From assembly GCF_014647155.1 (NCBI RefSeq), contig NZ_BMOQ01000005.1:275600-339599 (forward strand): a DNA stretch of 64,000 nt. The letters are read 5' to 3'. Numbering within the stretch: position 1 is the stretch's first letter; the number at the start of each line of letters is the position of its first letter. The notes below the pieces were generated by a model that saw nothing but the letters and a program-made list of their open reading frames with translations, searched no databases and was not told the DNA's origin. This stretch comes from Halarchaeum nitratireducens (lineage in GTDB: Archaea > Halobacteriota > Halobacteria > Halobacteriales > Halobacteriaceae). Both the position numbers and the translations under genes were made by a program. Positions 8,196 through 18,077 of this stretch are shown one piece after another.

Positions 8196-8633
8196 TCACT
8201 CCCGCGTGTCGTTCGCGCCGCCGGTCGTCGCCGCGCCCCCCGACTCCGTGACGACGATGTCCCCCACCATCCCGAGGTTGACGTGGGGCTCGCAGACGAT
8301 GTGGTAGGTGCCCGGGACGGTGAACTCGTGGTCGTACGTGTGACCGCGCGAGCGGAGTTCGGGCTCGCCCGTCCAGTCGGCCCCGGCGGGCTTCTCCGTC
8401 GGCACGACGTTGTGGCCGTTGCTCCGCCAGACGAAACGGACGGTTGTCCCCGCGTCGATCACCAACGGCTCGTCGGTCCCCGGCCGAAAGGCGTAGTCGA
8501 CGAGCGCGCACCGGACGGTGTCGGGCGGGAGCGGCGTCGTCGATGTCGACGCCGTAGACGCATCGCTACCACAGCCGGCTAGTCCGGTCGTGGCGAGTGC
8601 ACCGACGCCGGACAGATACGTTCGTCGTCGCAC
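8196..8633 (-). CDS. Halocyanin-like blue-copper lipoprotein, Tat-exported
   Basis: A 145-residue precursor. From GTG 8633 it begins with RRRTYLSGVGALATTGLAGC, a twin-arginine signal ending in a lipobox with C21. A cupredoxin domain follows. Copper ligands are visible as H74 (SNGHNVV), C114 (YHIVC), H117 (EPHVN) and M122 (GMVG), the type-1 set of halocyanins and plastocyanins. It should sit lipid-anchored outside the membrane as a small electron carrier. GTG 8633 is chosen because upstream in-frame residues are arginine-rich shadow sequence and the twin arginines then fall at the very N-terminus. The neighbouring thioredoxin-fold lipoprotein is encoded just upstream on the same strand. Confidence 0.85.
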   Translation of the reverse strand: MRRRTYLSGVGALATTGLAGCGSDASTASTSTTPLPPDTVRCALVDYAFRPGTDEPLVIDAGTTVRFVWRSNGHNVVPTEKPAGADWTGEPELRSRGHTYDHEFTVPGTYHIVCEPHVNLGMVGDIVVTESGGAATTGGANDTRE

Positions 8634-8703
8634 ACGCGCCCTAGCCCGCGCGCGAGAAAACGCGTGTCGGTCGGTGATCGCTCTCGGGTCTCGCGCCGGC
8701 CCG

Positions 8704-9411
8704 TCAGGCCGAGCGCGCGTCGTCGATCGCCGAGCTGATCGCGTCGTACCCCGGGTCGTCGGTCGCGGTGCCGTCGACGAACACCGTCGGCGTCCCCCGG
8801 ACGCCCATGTCGCGGCCGGCCTGCCGGTCGGCCTCCAGTACGGGATCGTACGCGCCGCCCTTCGCGGCCCGGACGACCGTCGTCGCGTCCGCACCGAGGT
8901 CGTCCGCGACCGTCCCGAGGTAGTCGTAGCCGGTCGCGCCCGCGCCGACGTACGCGTCCTGATGGGCGAAGAGCGTCGCCGCGTACTCGAAGAACGCCGC
9001 GTCGTCGAGGGCGTCCTGCACCGCGCGGGCCGCGTTCGCCGCCGCCCACGACCACTCTTCGTTCACCGGGAGCGGGAAGTCGTGGTGCTCGTAGCGGACC
9101 TCGCCGGGATCGACGTACGACTCGACGAGCCGCGGGACGACCTCGTTCGAGTAGGTCGCACAGTGCGGGCAGGCGTAATCCTCGAAGGCCTGGACGGTCA
9201 CGGCGGCGTCCGGGTCGCCCCGAACCGGCGTCGGGAGCGAGTCCACCGTCTCGACGTCCGGGTCGTCGGGGACGTCGACGTCGAGCAGGTCCCGCGTCGT
9301 GGTCGAGCCGCCCGACCCGGTCGACTCGCCGTCGCCGCTAGAGGTACAACCCGCGAGCAGTCCCGCGCCGAGTGCGCTCGCCGTCGCCAGCACGTCGCGT
9401 CGCGTTCGCAT
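8704..9411 (-). CDS. DsbA-like thioredoxin-fold lipoprotein, Tat-exported
   Basis: A 235-residue precursor. MRTRRDVLATASALGAGLLA is a Tat-type signal followed by GC (lipobox Cys 22), then a Ser/Gly/Thr linker. The domain has AFEDYACPHCATY with C81-P-H-C84, a DsbA/oxidoreductase_4 active site, and a cis-Pro loop GVRGTPTVFVDG near the end. It probably forms or shuffles disulfides, or acts as a redox partner, on the outer membrane face. ATG 9411 is chosen because it places the twin Arg at positions 4-5; the frame runs further upstream without signal-peptide character. It precedes the halocyanin-like gene by 70 bp, so the two may share a transcript. Confidence 0.87.
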   Translation of the reverse strand: MRTRRDVLATASALGAGLLAGCTSSGDGESTGSGGSTTTRDLLDVDVPDDPDVETVDSLPTPVRGDPDAAVTVQAFEDYACPHCATYSNEVVPRLVESYVDPGEVRYEHHDFPLPVNEEWSWAAANAARAVQDALDDAAFFEYAATLFAHQDAYVGAGATGYDYLGTVADDLGADATTVVRAAKGGAYDPVLEADRQAGRDMGVRGTPTVFVDGTATDDPGYDAISSAIDDARSA

Positions 9412-9501
9412 GTGTCGTCGAACGGGGGTGCGACGCATAGGCTCACCGCCTCGCGACGCCGTCCCGTGCGGACGTGAGACCGGCCCACGGGGCCGTTGAA
9501 A

Positions 9502-9612
9502 CGACGCTTTTATGCGTCGCATCCGCTTCCCTTCAGAGGAGACAGGCGTAGCCTGTTTCACTGACCCGTAGCAGCTCCCCTGACGGGGGCAGACACACTA
9601 CGGAGGTGAAAG
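9502..9612 (+). promoter_or_regulatory. Promoter and structured leader of the uL1-uL10-P1 operon
   Basis: The TATA box TTTTAT (9508-9513) sits exactly between the inverted arms CGACGC (9502-9507) and GCGTCG (9514-9519). Transcription should start near 9536-9540, giving a leader of about 75 nt, unusual among the leaderless genes here. The leader holds a hairpin with arms ACAGGC (9542-9547) and GCCTGT (9551-9556), and a second stem of GCTCCCC (9574-9580) with GGGGGC (9585-9590). A strong Shine-Dalgarno GGAGGTGA lies at 9602-9609 just before ATG 9613. In Halobacterium relatives the leader of this operon is the proposed target of autogenous L1 repression; that it works here is inference. Confidence 0.75.
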
Positions 9613-10248
9613 ATGGCAGACAACATAGAAGAGGCAGTTGCGAACGCGATCGACGAGGCACCGCCGCGGAACTTCCGCGAGACGGTCGACCTCGCGATCA
9701 ACCTTCGTGACCTCGACCTCAACGACCCGTCGAACCGCGTCGACGAGAGCGTCGTGCTGCCGTCGGGCACCGGACAGGAGACGAACATCGTGGTATTCGC
9801 CGAAGGCGAGACGGCCGTTCGCGCCGAGGACGTCGCAGACGACGTCCTCGGTGGGGACGACCTCGAAGACCTCGGCGACGACGATGACGCTGCGAAGGAC
9901 CTCGCCGATGAGACGGACTTCTTCATCGCCGAAGCCTCCCTCATGCAGGACATCGGTCGTTACCTCGGTACCGTCCTCGGTCCCCGCGGGAAGATGCCGA
10001 CCCCGCTCCAGCCCGACGACGACGTCGTCGAGACCGTCAATCGAATGAAAAACACCGTGCAGCTCCGCTCGCGCGACCGGCGCACCTTCCACACCCGCGT
10101 GGGTGCGGAGGACATGAGCGCGGAGGAGATCGCGTCGAACATCGACGTGATCGTCCGCCGACTGCACGCGAACCTCGAGAAGGGCCCGCTCAACGTCGAC
10201 TCCATCTACGTGAAGACGACGATGGGCCCGTCCGTAGAGGTGGCCTAA
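9613..10248 (+). CDS. rpl1: 50S ribosomal protein uL1 (L1)
   Basis: A 211-residue ribosomal protein of the L1 stalk, which controls E-site tRNA release. It has the haloarchaeal acidic N-terminus and the diagnostic [14 protein letters not shown] motif at about residues 117-130, followed by [17 protein letters not shown] and the closing [12 protein letters not shown]. Length is normal for archaea. It is first gene of the uL1-uL10-P1 operon. In archaea uL1 often represses its own operon by binding an rRNA-like site in the mRNA leader, and the structured leader seen upstream fits that. uL10 starts immediately after its stop codon. Confidence 0.98.
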   Translation: MADNIEEAVANAIDEAPPRNFRETVDLAINLRDLDLNDPSNRVDESVVLPSGTGQETNIVVFAEGETAVRAEDVADDVLGGDDLEDLGDDDDAAKDLADETDFFIAEASLMQDIGRYLGTVLGPRGKMPTPLQPDDDVVETVNRMKNTVQLRSRDRRTFHTRVGAEDMSAEEIASNIDVIVRRLHANLEKGPLNVDSIYVKTTMGPSVEVA

Positions 10249-11295
10249 ATGTCCGCATCCGAGCGTACCACCGAGACGATCCCCGAGTGGAAGAAAGAGG
10301 AGGTCGAGGCACTCACCGAGTTCCTCCGCTCCTACGACTCCGTCGGCGTCGTCAACGTCGCGGGCATCCCCTCGCGCCAGCTCCAGGACATGCGCCGCGA
10401 GCTCCACGGGAGCGCCGAACTCCGGATGAGCCGGAACACGCTCCTCGCTCGCGCGCTCGACGAGGTCGACGACGGCCTCGAACAGCTTTCCGAGTTCCTC
10501 ACCGGCCAGGTCGGGCTCGTCGGGACGAACGACAACCCGTTCGGTCTCTACAAGGAGCTCGAGGCCTCGAAGACGCCCGCGCCGATCAACGCGGGCGAGG
10601 TCGCCCCGAATGACATCGTCATCCCCGAGGGTGACACCGGGATCGATCCGGGTCCGTTCGTCGGCGAACTCCAGCAGATCGGTGCCGACGCGCGCATCCA
10701 GGAGGGCTCCATTCAGGTGCTCTCCGACTCGGTCGTCACCGAGGAGGGCGAGGTCGTCTCGGACGACGTCGCCAACGTCCTCGGCGAGCTCGGTATCGAA
10801 CCCAAGGAGGTCGGTCTCGATCTCCGGAGCGTCTACAGCGAGGGCGTCCTCTTCGATCCCGAGGACCTCGCGATCGACGTCGAGGAGTACCGCGCGGACA
10901 TCCAGTCCGCCGTCGCCTCGGCGCGCAACCTCTCGATCAACGCCGAGTACCCGACCGCCGCCACCGTCCCGGCCATGCTGCAGACGGCCGCGGGCGAGGC
11001 GAAGAGCGTCGGTCTGGAGGCCGCGATCGAGAGCCCCGACCTGATGGACGACCTCGTCAGCACGGCCGACGCGCAGGTTCGCGCGCTCGCCGCCAACATC
11101 GACGACGAGGACGCGCTCCCCGAGGAGCTCCGCGGCGTCGAAGCGCCCGCGGAGCCCGCGGCGGAGCCCGACGACGACGAATCGGACGCCGACGAGACCG
11201 AGACCGACGAAGCCGACTCCGACTCCGCGGAGCCCGACGACGAGGGCGACGAGGACGACGGCGCGGAAGGCCTCGGAAACATGTTCGGCGACTGA
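10249..11295 (+). CDS. rpl10: 50S ribosomal protein uL10 (acidic P0)
   Basis: A 348-residue stalk-base protein. The N-terminal RNA-binding domain has [20 protein letters not shown] and [13 protein letters not shown]. The P0-specific insertion follows, then helical spines that bind P1 dimers, and a highly acidic C-terminal tail ending EGLGNMFGD. The tail resembles that of P1 (EGLGDLFG), the shared motif that contacts translational GTPases. The ATG directly follows the uL1 TAA with no spacer, so translation is probably coupled. Length fits archaeal P0. Confidence 0.98.
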   Translation: MSASERTTETIPEWKKEEVEALTEFLRSYDSVGVVNVAGIPSRQLQDMRRELHGSAELRMSRNTLLARALDEVDDGLEQLSEFLTGQVGLVGTNDNPFGLYKELEASKTPAPINAGEVAPNDIVIPEGDTGIDPGPFVGELQQIGADARIQEGSIQVLSDSVVTEEGEVVSDDVANVLGELGIEPKEVGLDLRSVYSEGVLFDPEDLAIDVEEYRADIQSAVASARNLSINAEYPTAATVPAMLQTAAGEAKSVGLEAAIESPDLMDDLVSTADAQVRALAANIDDEDALPEELRGVEAPAEPAAEPDDDESDADETETDEADSDSAEPDDEGDEDDGAEGLGNMFGD

Positions 11296-11325
11296 CTATA
11301 CCACACCCACAACACCCCTAGAACA

Positions 11326-11673
11326 ATGGAATACGTTTACGCTGCGCTCATCCTGAACGAATCGGGCGACGAGATCAACGAGGACAACGTCACGGCCGTT
11401 CTCGAGGCCGCCGGTGTCGATGTCGAGGAGTCCCGCGTCAAGGCCCTCGTCGCCGCGCTGGAGGACGTCGACATCGAGGAGGCCATCGAGTCCGCCGCGG
11501 CCGTCCCGGCCGCCGGCGCCTCCGGTGGTGCCGCGTCCGGCGGCTCCGCGGAGGAGTCCGAGGACACCGAAGAGGAGTCCGAGGACGAAGAGGCCGCCGA
11601 CGAGGCGGACGAAGGCGGCGACGAAGAGGACGAGGAGGCCTCCGGCGAGGGTCTCGGCGACCTCTTCGGCTAA
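11326..11673 (+). CDS. rpl12: 50S ribosomal protein P1 (L12)
   Basis: A 115-residue archaeal stalk protein. N-terminal dimerisation helices [20 protein letters not shown] lead to an Ala/Gly hinge and a long Glu/Asp tail ending EGLGDLFG. Several copies bind uL10 and recruit elongation factors. It lies 30 bp after uL10 in the same operon. A T-rich run at 11695-11704 shortly after the stop is a likely archaeal terminator. Confidence 0.98.
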   Translation: MEYVYAALILNESGDEINEDNVTAVLEAAGVDVEESRVKALVAALEDVDIEEAIESAAAVPAAGASGGAASGGSAEESEDTEEESEDEEAADEADEGGDEEDEEASGEGLGDLFG

Positions 11674-11694
11674 CCGTCCGCGACTCGAATCACG

Positions 11695-11704
11695 TTCTTT
11701 CTTT
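11695..11704 (+). terminator. T-rich candidate terminator after rpl12
   Basis: TTCTTTCTTT lies 22 bp after the P1 stop in otherwise GC-rich DNA. Archaeal RNA polymerase stops at runs of T in the coding strand without needing a hairpin. It fits the end of the ribosomal operon. Confidence 0.5.
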
Positions 11705-11866
11705 CGACGGCACGCCGCGTAGCGACGGCGTCGTGCAGTCCAATCGAGAGAGTACCCGGCGTCCAATCGATACCTCGACGGGACTGCGCGATACCTCGGC
11801 TCTACGGCCCCGAAGGTGCCAGCGGTGGCGCGCGTTCAAGTGCGAGGGCGCGCCCACTCCGGTCCG

Positions 11867-13114
11867 ATGTACGCGTTCGGCGTCCGCCTCGGTCTGGAAA
11901 CGCAGTCGACGGCGGCCGCGCTGGCCTGCGTCGCGGTCGGCATCGGCCTCGGGACGTGCTCGGGGCTGACGCCCGGCCTGCACGTGAACACGCTCGCCGT
12001 GTTGCTCGCGGCCGCGGCGCCTCTCGTACCGGGGCCGGCACGCGGCGTCGCGGTGGCGATACTCGTGGCCGGCGTCGTCCACTCGATCCTCGACGTCGTG
12101 CCGGCGCTCGCGCTCGGCGTGCCCGACGCCGCGATGGCGCCGTCGACGCTTCCGGGTCACCGCCTCGTCCTCGACGGTCGGGGACGCGAGGCGCTCCGGC
12201 TCTCGGCGCTCGGGAGTGGCGCGGCCGCCCTGCTCGCGTGCGTCCTCGGGTGGCCGATCACGCTCCTCGTTCGCCCGCTCGCGCCCGCCGTCCGGGCGCA
12301 CCTCCCCCTCCTCCTCGCCGCCGTCGTCGTCTTCCTCGTGTGCACCGAGCCGACGCGCCGCCGGCGGGTCGGGGCCGCGTTCGCGTTCGCGCTCACTGGG
12401 GCCTTCGGACTCGTCGCCCTCGGACTCCAGACGAACCCGCTGCTCGGTGACGGGGACCTCTTGATGCCGGCGTTCGCGGGGCTGTTCGGCCTGCCCGTGC
12501 TGCTCGCGGCGCTGCGGGGTCGCGGGCCGCCCGCGCAGACGGACGCCGCGATCCGTGCACCGAAACCGATCACGTCGCTCGCGGCGCTCGCGGGGGCCGT
12601 CGCCGGCGCCGCGGTGAGCTACGTCGCCGGCGTGTCGAGCGCCGTCGCGGCCGTCGTCGCGCTCGCTGTGCTCCCCGGACTCGACGAGGAGACCGGCGAT
12701 CGGGCGTTCCTCGTCGCCACGAGCGGCGTCAATACTAGTAATACGATCTTCGCTCTCTTCGCGTTCGTCGCCCTCGGCGAGGCGCACACCGGCGTCGTCG
12801 TCGCGCTTGATCGGAGCGCGGCCCCGCTCGACCTTTCGCTCTATGTCGCCTGCCTCCTCCTCGCCGCCGCCGTAGGCGTCGTCCTCGTCGTCGCTATCGG
12901 GGAACGCTATCTCGCCGCCGTGGCGTCGCTCCCGACCGCGTGGGTCTGTGCGGGTGCGTGCGTCCTCGTCGCAGCACTGAGCGTCGTTCTCGCCGGCCCC
13001 ACCGGACTCGCGGTGCTCGCCGGCGCGACCGGTCTCGGGTTCGTCCCGCCGCACTTCGGCGCGCGTCGCGTCCACCTGATGGGCGTGCTCATCGTCCCGC
13101 TCCTCGTCGCTTAG
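11867..13114 (+). CDS. TctA-like (tripartite tricarboxylate transporter permease family) membrane protein
   Basis: A 415-residue protein with about ten to twelve hydrophobic segments. The signature GLGTCSGLTPGLHVNTLAVL near residues 25-45 is the duplicated-permease motif of the archaeal TctA/COG1784 family. Archaeal members occur without the TctB and TctC partners, and none is seen here, so transport of carboxylates is uncertain. ATG 11867 is preferred to the in-frame ATG 11816 because the hydrophobic family start follows it directly. Its stop codon overlaps the stop of the convergent corA by three bases. Confidence 0.75.
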   Translation: MYAFGVRLGLETQSTAAALACVAVGIGLGTCSGLTPGLHVNTLAVLLAAAAPLVPGPARGVAVAILVAGVVHSILDVVPALALGVPDAAMAPSTLPGHRLVLDGRGREALRLSALGSGAAALLACVLGWPITLLVRPLAPAVRAHLPLLLAAVVVFLVCTEPTRRRRVGAAFAFALTGAFGLVALGLQTNPLLGDGDLLMPAFAGLFGLPVLLAALRGRGPPAQTDAAIRAPKPITSLAALAGAVAGAAVSYVAGVSSAVAAVVALAVLPGLDEETGDRAFLVATSGVNTSNTIFALFAFVALGEAHTGVVVALDRSAAPLDLSLYVACLLLAAAVGVVLVVAIGERYLAAVASLPTAWVCAGACVLVAALSVVLAGPTGLAVLAGATGLGFVPPHFGARRVHLMGVLIVPLLVA

Positions 13115-14091
13115 AGCCAGCTCTCGCGGCGGAAGTACCAGAGGAGGATCAGGGAGACGAGTCCCATCCCGATCATGACGGCGGGGTAGCCGTACGGCCA
13201 CGCGAGCTCGGGCATGTTCCACGGCGTGTCGGCGAAGTTCATCCCGAAGACGCCGACGACGAGCGTGAGCGGGAGGACGATCGTCGCCACGACGGTGAGC
13301 TTCTTCATCACCTCGTTCGTGCTCATCGAGAGCGTGTTGAGGTAGATGTCGCGCGCGCCGGCCGCGAGATCCCGGTACGTTTCGACGAGATCGACCTGCT
13401 GGACGAGGTGATCGTAGACGTCGCGGTAGTACTTCTCCGTCTCCGCGCGCACCTGTGGCGGGTCACCGCGGGAGAGCACGCCGATGGCGTCTCGGGTCGG
13501 CCACAGGAGCTTGCGGAGGGCGAGCAGTTCGCGGCGGGCGTCGTTGATCTCCGTCAGGACGTCGGCCTCCGTCTCGTCGAGCACGGTGTCCTCGACGTAT
13601 TCGAGGCGGTCCTCGACGTCGTCGAGCGCCCCGAAGTAGTCGTCGACGACGGCGTCGACGATCCGATAGGCGGTGAAGTCCGGGCCGCGCTGAAGGACGC
13701 GGTCGTCCTCGGTGCGGACGAACCGCCACGTCCGTTCGACGGCCGCGCAGTCGTCGGTCGCGTACGTGACGAGCCAGTCCTCGCCGAGGAAGAGTCCGAT
13801 GGGGTTCGTGAGGAGCTCGCCGCGAAACGAGGTGTCGCCGCTGGCGAGGCGGGCGGCCTTCACGAGGACGAACGTGTGGTCGTCGAACTCCTCGACCTTC
13901 GGTCGAATGTCCTTCTGGACGTCCTCGACGGTGAGCGGATGGAGGCCGTAGACGGACGCGACGTGTTCGAGTTCGTCCGGCGTCGGGTCGAACAACCGCA
14001 CCCACGTCGTCCCGGCGGCCGCCTTCGCGGCGTCGATGTCGTCGTAGGTCGTCACCCCGCCGGCGGCGTAGACGACGGCCTCGACGGTCAT
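13111..14091 (-). CDS. corA: CorA-family magnesium/cobalt transporter
   Basis: A 326-residue protein with a large acidic N-terminal cytoplasmic funnel (residues 1-265), a long stalk helix, and two C-terminal transmembrane helices. The pore signature GMNF is at residues 283-286, followed by the short outer loop (MPELAWPYGYP) and a basic C-terminus (FRRESWL). This is the full CorA architecture for Mg2+ or Co2+ uptake. Its ATG overlaps the stop of the small upstream gene by four bases (ATGA), so the two are co-translated. Confidence 0.95.
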   Translation of the reverse strand: MTVEAVVYAAGGVTTYDDIDAAKAAAGTTWVRLFDPTPDELEHVASVYGLHPLTVEDVQKDIRPKVEEFDDHTFVLVKAARLASGDTSFRGELLTNPIGLFLGEDWLVTYATDDCAAVERTWRFVRTEDDRVLQRGPDFTAYRIVDAVVDDYFGALDDVEDRLEYVEDTVLDETEADVLTEINDARRELLALRKLLWPTRDAIGVLSRGDPPQVRAETEKYYRDVYDHLVQQVDLVETYRDLAAGARDIYLNTLSMSTNEVMKKLTVVATIVLPLTLVVGVFGMNFADTPWNMPELAWPYGYPAVMIGMGLVSLILLWYFRRESWL

Positions 14092-14258
14092 TCACCGCCC
14101 CCGACGAGACGCCCCTCGCTGATCGCACAGAGCGTGATCCCGACCATGACCGCCGTGATGGTGAACGCGCGGCCGGGGTAGGCGTAGAGGACGCCCGCGA
14201 CGTATCCGAGGGCGCCGAGCGCGCTGAGGGCGAGGCCGACCCCGGCGATCCGATCCAT
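14088..14258 (-). CDS. Small two-helix membrane protein before corA, 56 aa
   Basis: Two hydrophobic segments, IAGVGLALSALGALGYVAGV and FTITAVMVGITLCAIS, joined by a short AYPGR turn. This is a hairpin membrane protein of 56 residues from ATG 14258; an in-frame start at 14285 would add nine polar residues. Its stop overlaps the corA start in an ATGA junction, so it is made together with CorA and might be an accessory subunit. That link is inference. I know no function for it. Confidence 0.7.
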   Translation of the reverse strand: MDRIAGVGLALSALGALGYVAGVLYAYPGRAFTITAVMVGITLCAISEGRLVGGGE

Positions 14259-14304
14259 ACCGCGTGGGTCGACCGGGCCGAGCAAAAGCGTTGTCGTCGC
14301 CTCG

Positions 14305-14955
14305 CTACTCGCTCTCGGTCGCGTGTTCGACGGCGTCGAGGAGCGTCCGGACGTGCTCGGATTCGCTGTCGTCGAGACGCTGTGGATAGACGGCGATCGC
14401 GAGGACGTAGTCGTCGCCGTGCTGGACGCGCGTCACGTGGACGTAGACGTCGACGGACCCCCCGCCGACGAGCTGGGCGTCGGCGCTGAATTTCCCGACG
14501 GTGGTGTTCTGCCCGAGCATCGTCGTCGAGTAGTTCCCGACGGGCTGTACGTTCTCGATGCTCTCGTAGCGCGACTGGAGCATCATCACGAGCTGCTCGC
14601 GTGGGTAGTCGCCGATCGGGTTGAACGATTGGCCGAGGACGTTCACCTGCGGGGTGGCGACGGTACTGAACACCGCGGCGCGCTGCGAGCCCAGCGGCCC
14701 GAGGTCTATCGACCGGTCGTACTGCGCGATCCAGTTCGTCACTTTCACCGTCTTCGACTGGTCGGCCGCGCTGACGTTCCGCGTGATGACGGACTCGTTC
14801 ACCGACTGCTCCTCGTAACCGGTCTGGGAGAGGGCCTGCTCGCTCACCGTGGCCTTATCGGCGCCGAACGTGACCGGTCCCCCGGTGAGCGCCGAACAGC
14901 CGGCGAAGGCGACGAGCAACACCACTCCCGCGACCGCGACGATACGTTCTCGCAT
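14305..14955 (-). CDS. Haloarchaeal lipoprotein (DUF6517-like)
   Basis: A 216-residue precursor. Residues 1-20 form a Sec-type signal ending VLLVAFAGC, with a lipobox Cys at 20. The mature part is beta-rich and carries several N-x-S/T sequons (NES, NVS, NYS, NTT), so it may be glycosylated outside the cell. The pattern (VTFGADKATVSEQALSQTGY at the start, QLVMMLQSRYESI in the middle) matches what I recall as the DUF6517 lipoproteins of haloarchaea. Function unknown. Confidence 0.75.
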   Translation of the reverse strand: MRERIVAVAGVVLLVAFAGCSALTGGPVTFGADKATVSEQALSQTGYEEQSVNESVITRNVSAADQSKTVKVTNWIAQYDRSIDLGPLGSQRAAVFSTVATPQVNVLGQSFNPIGDYPREQLVMMLQSRYESIENVQPVGNYSTTMLGQNTTVGKFSADAQLVGGGSVDVYVHVTRVQHGDDYVLAIAVYPQRLDDSESEHVRTLLDAVEHATESE

Positions 14956-15000
14956 GTCCGAACCCGCCTACACGCCATCCGGGAAAAAGGATATCGGCCG

Positions 15001-16479
<1,479 letters not shown>

Positions 16480-16529
16480 GGTCGCCGGATAGGGCGACCC
16501 CGGTGGTTAAACCATCGCTCTCGCTGCCG

Positions 16530-17033
16530 TCACGCCGTCGTCGGTACGGCGGCGAGCGCCGCCTCGACCGCGCGCAGGGCGTCCGGGCCGTCGCGACGGC
16601 TCACGACGACGAGGAGGCCGTCGCCCGCGACGCCGGCGGCCTCGATTTCGATGCCGTCAGTCGCCAGACGACCGAGCACGGACCCGAGCGCGGCCGCGTC
16701 CACGTCGCCGGTGGCGATGACGCCGGTCAGCGTCCCTTCCCCCGGCGCGAATCCGACGCCGTTCACCGAGAGGAGGCCGTCGGGTGCGTCTTCCGCGCGC
16801 CCGAGGCCGCTCTCCATGGTGACGCGGGCGTCGCGCGATTCGACGGCGTACGCCTCGCGGTCGTCGGCGTACCGTCGGAGCGCCGTCGCGGCCGCCTCGA
16901 CGTCCGCGTCGGAGTCGAGGTCGAGGAACCGCGCCGCGGCGGCGTAGTTCACGACGCCGGCGCGTAGCGCCGTGACGAGGAACGGGTGATCCCGGAGCGC
17001 TTCGCGTGCGCGCTCGGCGAGCGTCTCGGTCAT
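16530..17033 (-). CDS. Conserved haloarchaeal protein, 167 aa, ACT-like regulatory fold possible
   Basis: Starts MTETLAERAREALRDHPFLV, continues with an N-terminal helical part (GVVNYAAAARFLDLDSDADV) and then a beta/alpha half (LLSVNGVGFAPGEGTLTGVI). The N-terminus resembles small helix-turn-helix-like segments. The C-terminal half has the alternating strand pattern of ACT-like ligand-binding domains, read by eye only. ATG 17033 gives a compact protein; the open frame upstream is shadow sequence. It is encoded 50 bp beyond the cysS start on the same strand, so it may be co-transcribed with cysS. Confidence 0.65.
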   Translation of the reverse strand: MTETLAERAREALRDHPFLVTALRAGVVNYAAAARFLDLDSDADVEAAATALRRYADDREAYAVESRDARVTMESGLGRAEDAPDGLLSVNGVGFAPGEGTLTGVIATGDVDAAALGSVLGRLATDGIEIEAAGVAGDGLLVVVSRRDGPDALRAVEAALAAVPTTA

Positions 17034-17180
17034 ACCCACACCGCAGACACGGCGACGGGGTAACTCTTCTCGTGCGGACGCGCGCCGGACGACGCCGCGG
17101 CGATTCCGCCTCGGGTACGTCCCCGGGCGAGGGTCGGGAGAGACGGTGGTCCTAAGGTCGGCGCGAGCCAACTGCGGGAC

Positions 17181-18077
17181 ATGCAAGCGCTCGTCATCGC
17201 GGCCCACGGCTCGCACCTCAACCCGGGGTCGAGCGAACCGACGTTCGCGCACGCCGAGACGATTCGCGCCACCGGCGCGTTCGACGAGGTCCGCGAGGCG
17301 TTCTGGAAGGAGGAACCGTCGTTCCGCGAGGTGTTGCGAACCCTCGAATCCGACGAGGTGTACGTCGTGCCGCTGTTCGTCTCCGAGGGCTACTTCACCG
17401 AGCGCGTCATCCCGCGCGAGCTCCGCTTGGAGGGGTGGAACGTCTCGGACTGGGAGTCGGACGGCACCGACGCCGACCACGCCACGCTGAGCGCCGCGGA
17501 CGTCGAGAAGACCGTCCACTACTGCGGGCCGGTCGGGACGCACGACGCGATGGGCGACGTCATCGTCGAGCGCGCGCGCTCGATCACCGAGGACCGTGAC
17601 CTCGCCGATTTCGGCCTCGCCGTCGTCGGCCACGGCACCGAGCGAAACGAGAACTCCGCGAAGGCCATCCACTACCACGCGGATCGCCTCCGCCGGAGCG
17701 GGCTGTTCGCGGAGGTCCGCGCCGTGTTCATGGACGAGGAGCCCGAAGTCGACGACGTGGCGACGCTCTTCGAGACCGACGATGTCGTCGTCGTGCCGCT
17801 CTTCGTCGCGGACGGCTTCCACACCCGGGAGGACATCCCCGAGGACCTGGGCCTCACCGACGACTATCGGAGGGGGTACGACGTCCCGACGGCCGTCGAT
17901 GGCGTCCGGATCTGGTACGCCGGCGCGGTCGGCACCGAACCGCTCGTCGCGGACGTCGTCCTCGAACGCGCGGCCGACGCGGGCGCGGACGTGGCCGACG
18001 CCATCGCGGCCGTGCGCGAACGGACGCGGAGCGGGCCGGAGGCGACCACCGGGACGGCGACGGGGCGATCGCGATGA
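17181..18077 (+). CDS. cbiX: CbiX-type sirohydrochlorin chelatase, two-domain
   Basis: A 298-residue protein with two CbiX-like halves. The first begins VIAAHGSHLNPGSSEPT and has YVVPLFVSEGYFTERVIP. The second has AVVGHGTERNENSAKAI and VVVPLFVADGFHTREDIP. The HG.....N and PLF....F motifs carry the metal and tetrapyrrole ligands. CbiX inserts Co2+ (or Fe2+ in related enzymes) into sirohydrochlorin for cobalamin or sirohaem. The gene after it starts in a four-base overlap at its stop and belongs to the DR2241 family, a known CbiX companion. A C-terminal Thr/Gly-rich tail is likely disordered. Confidence 0.88.
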   Translation: MQALVIAAHGSHLNPGSSEPTFAHAETIRATGAFDEVREAFWKEEPSFREVLRTLESDEVYVVPLFVSEGYFTERVIPRELRLEGWNVSDWESDGTDADHATLSAADVEKTVHYCGPVGTHDAMGDVIVERARSITEDRDLADFGLAVVGHGTERNENSAKAIHYHADRLRRSGLFAEVRAVFMDEEPEVDDVATLFETDDVVVVPLFVADGFHTREDIPEDLGLTDDYRRGYDVPTAVDGVRIWYAGAVGTEPLVADVVLERAADAGADVADAIAAVRERTRSGPEATTGTATGRSR

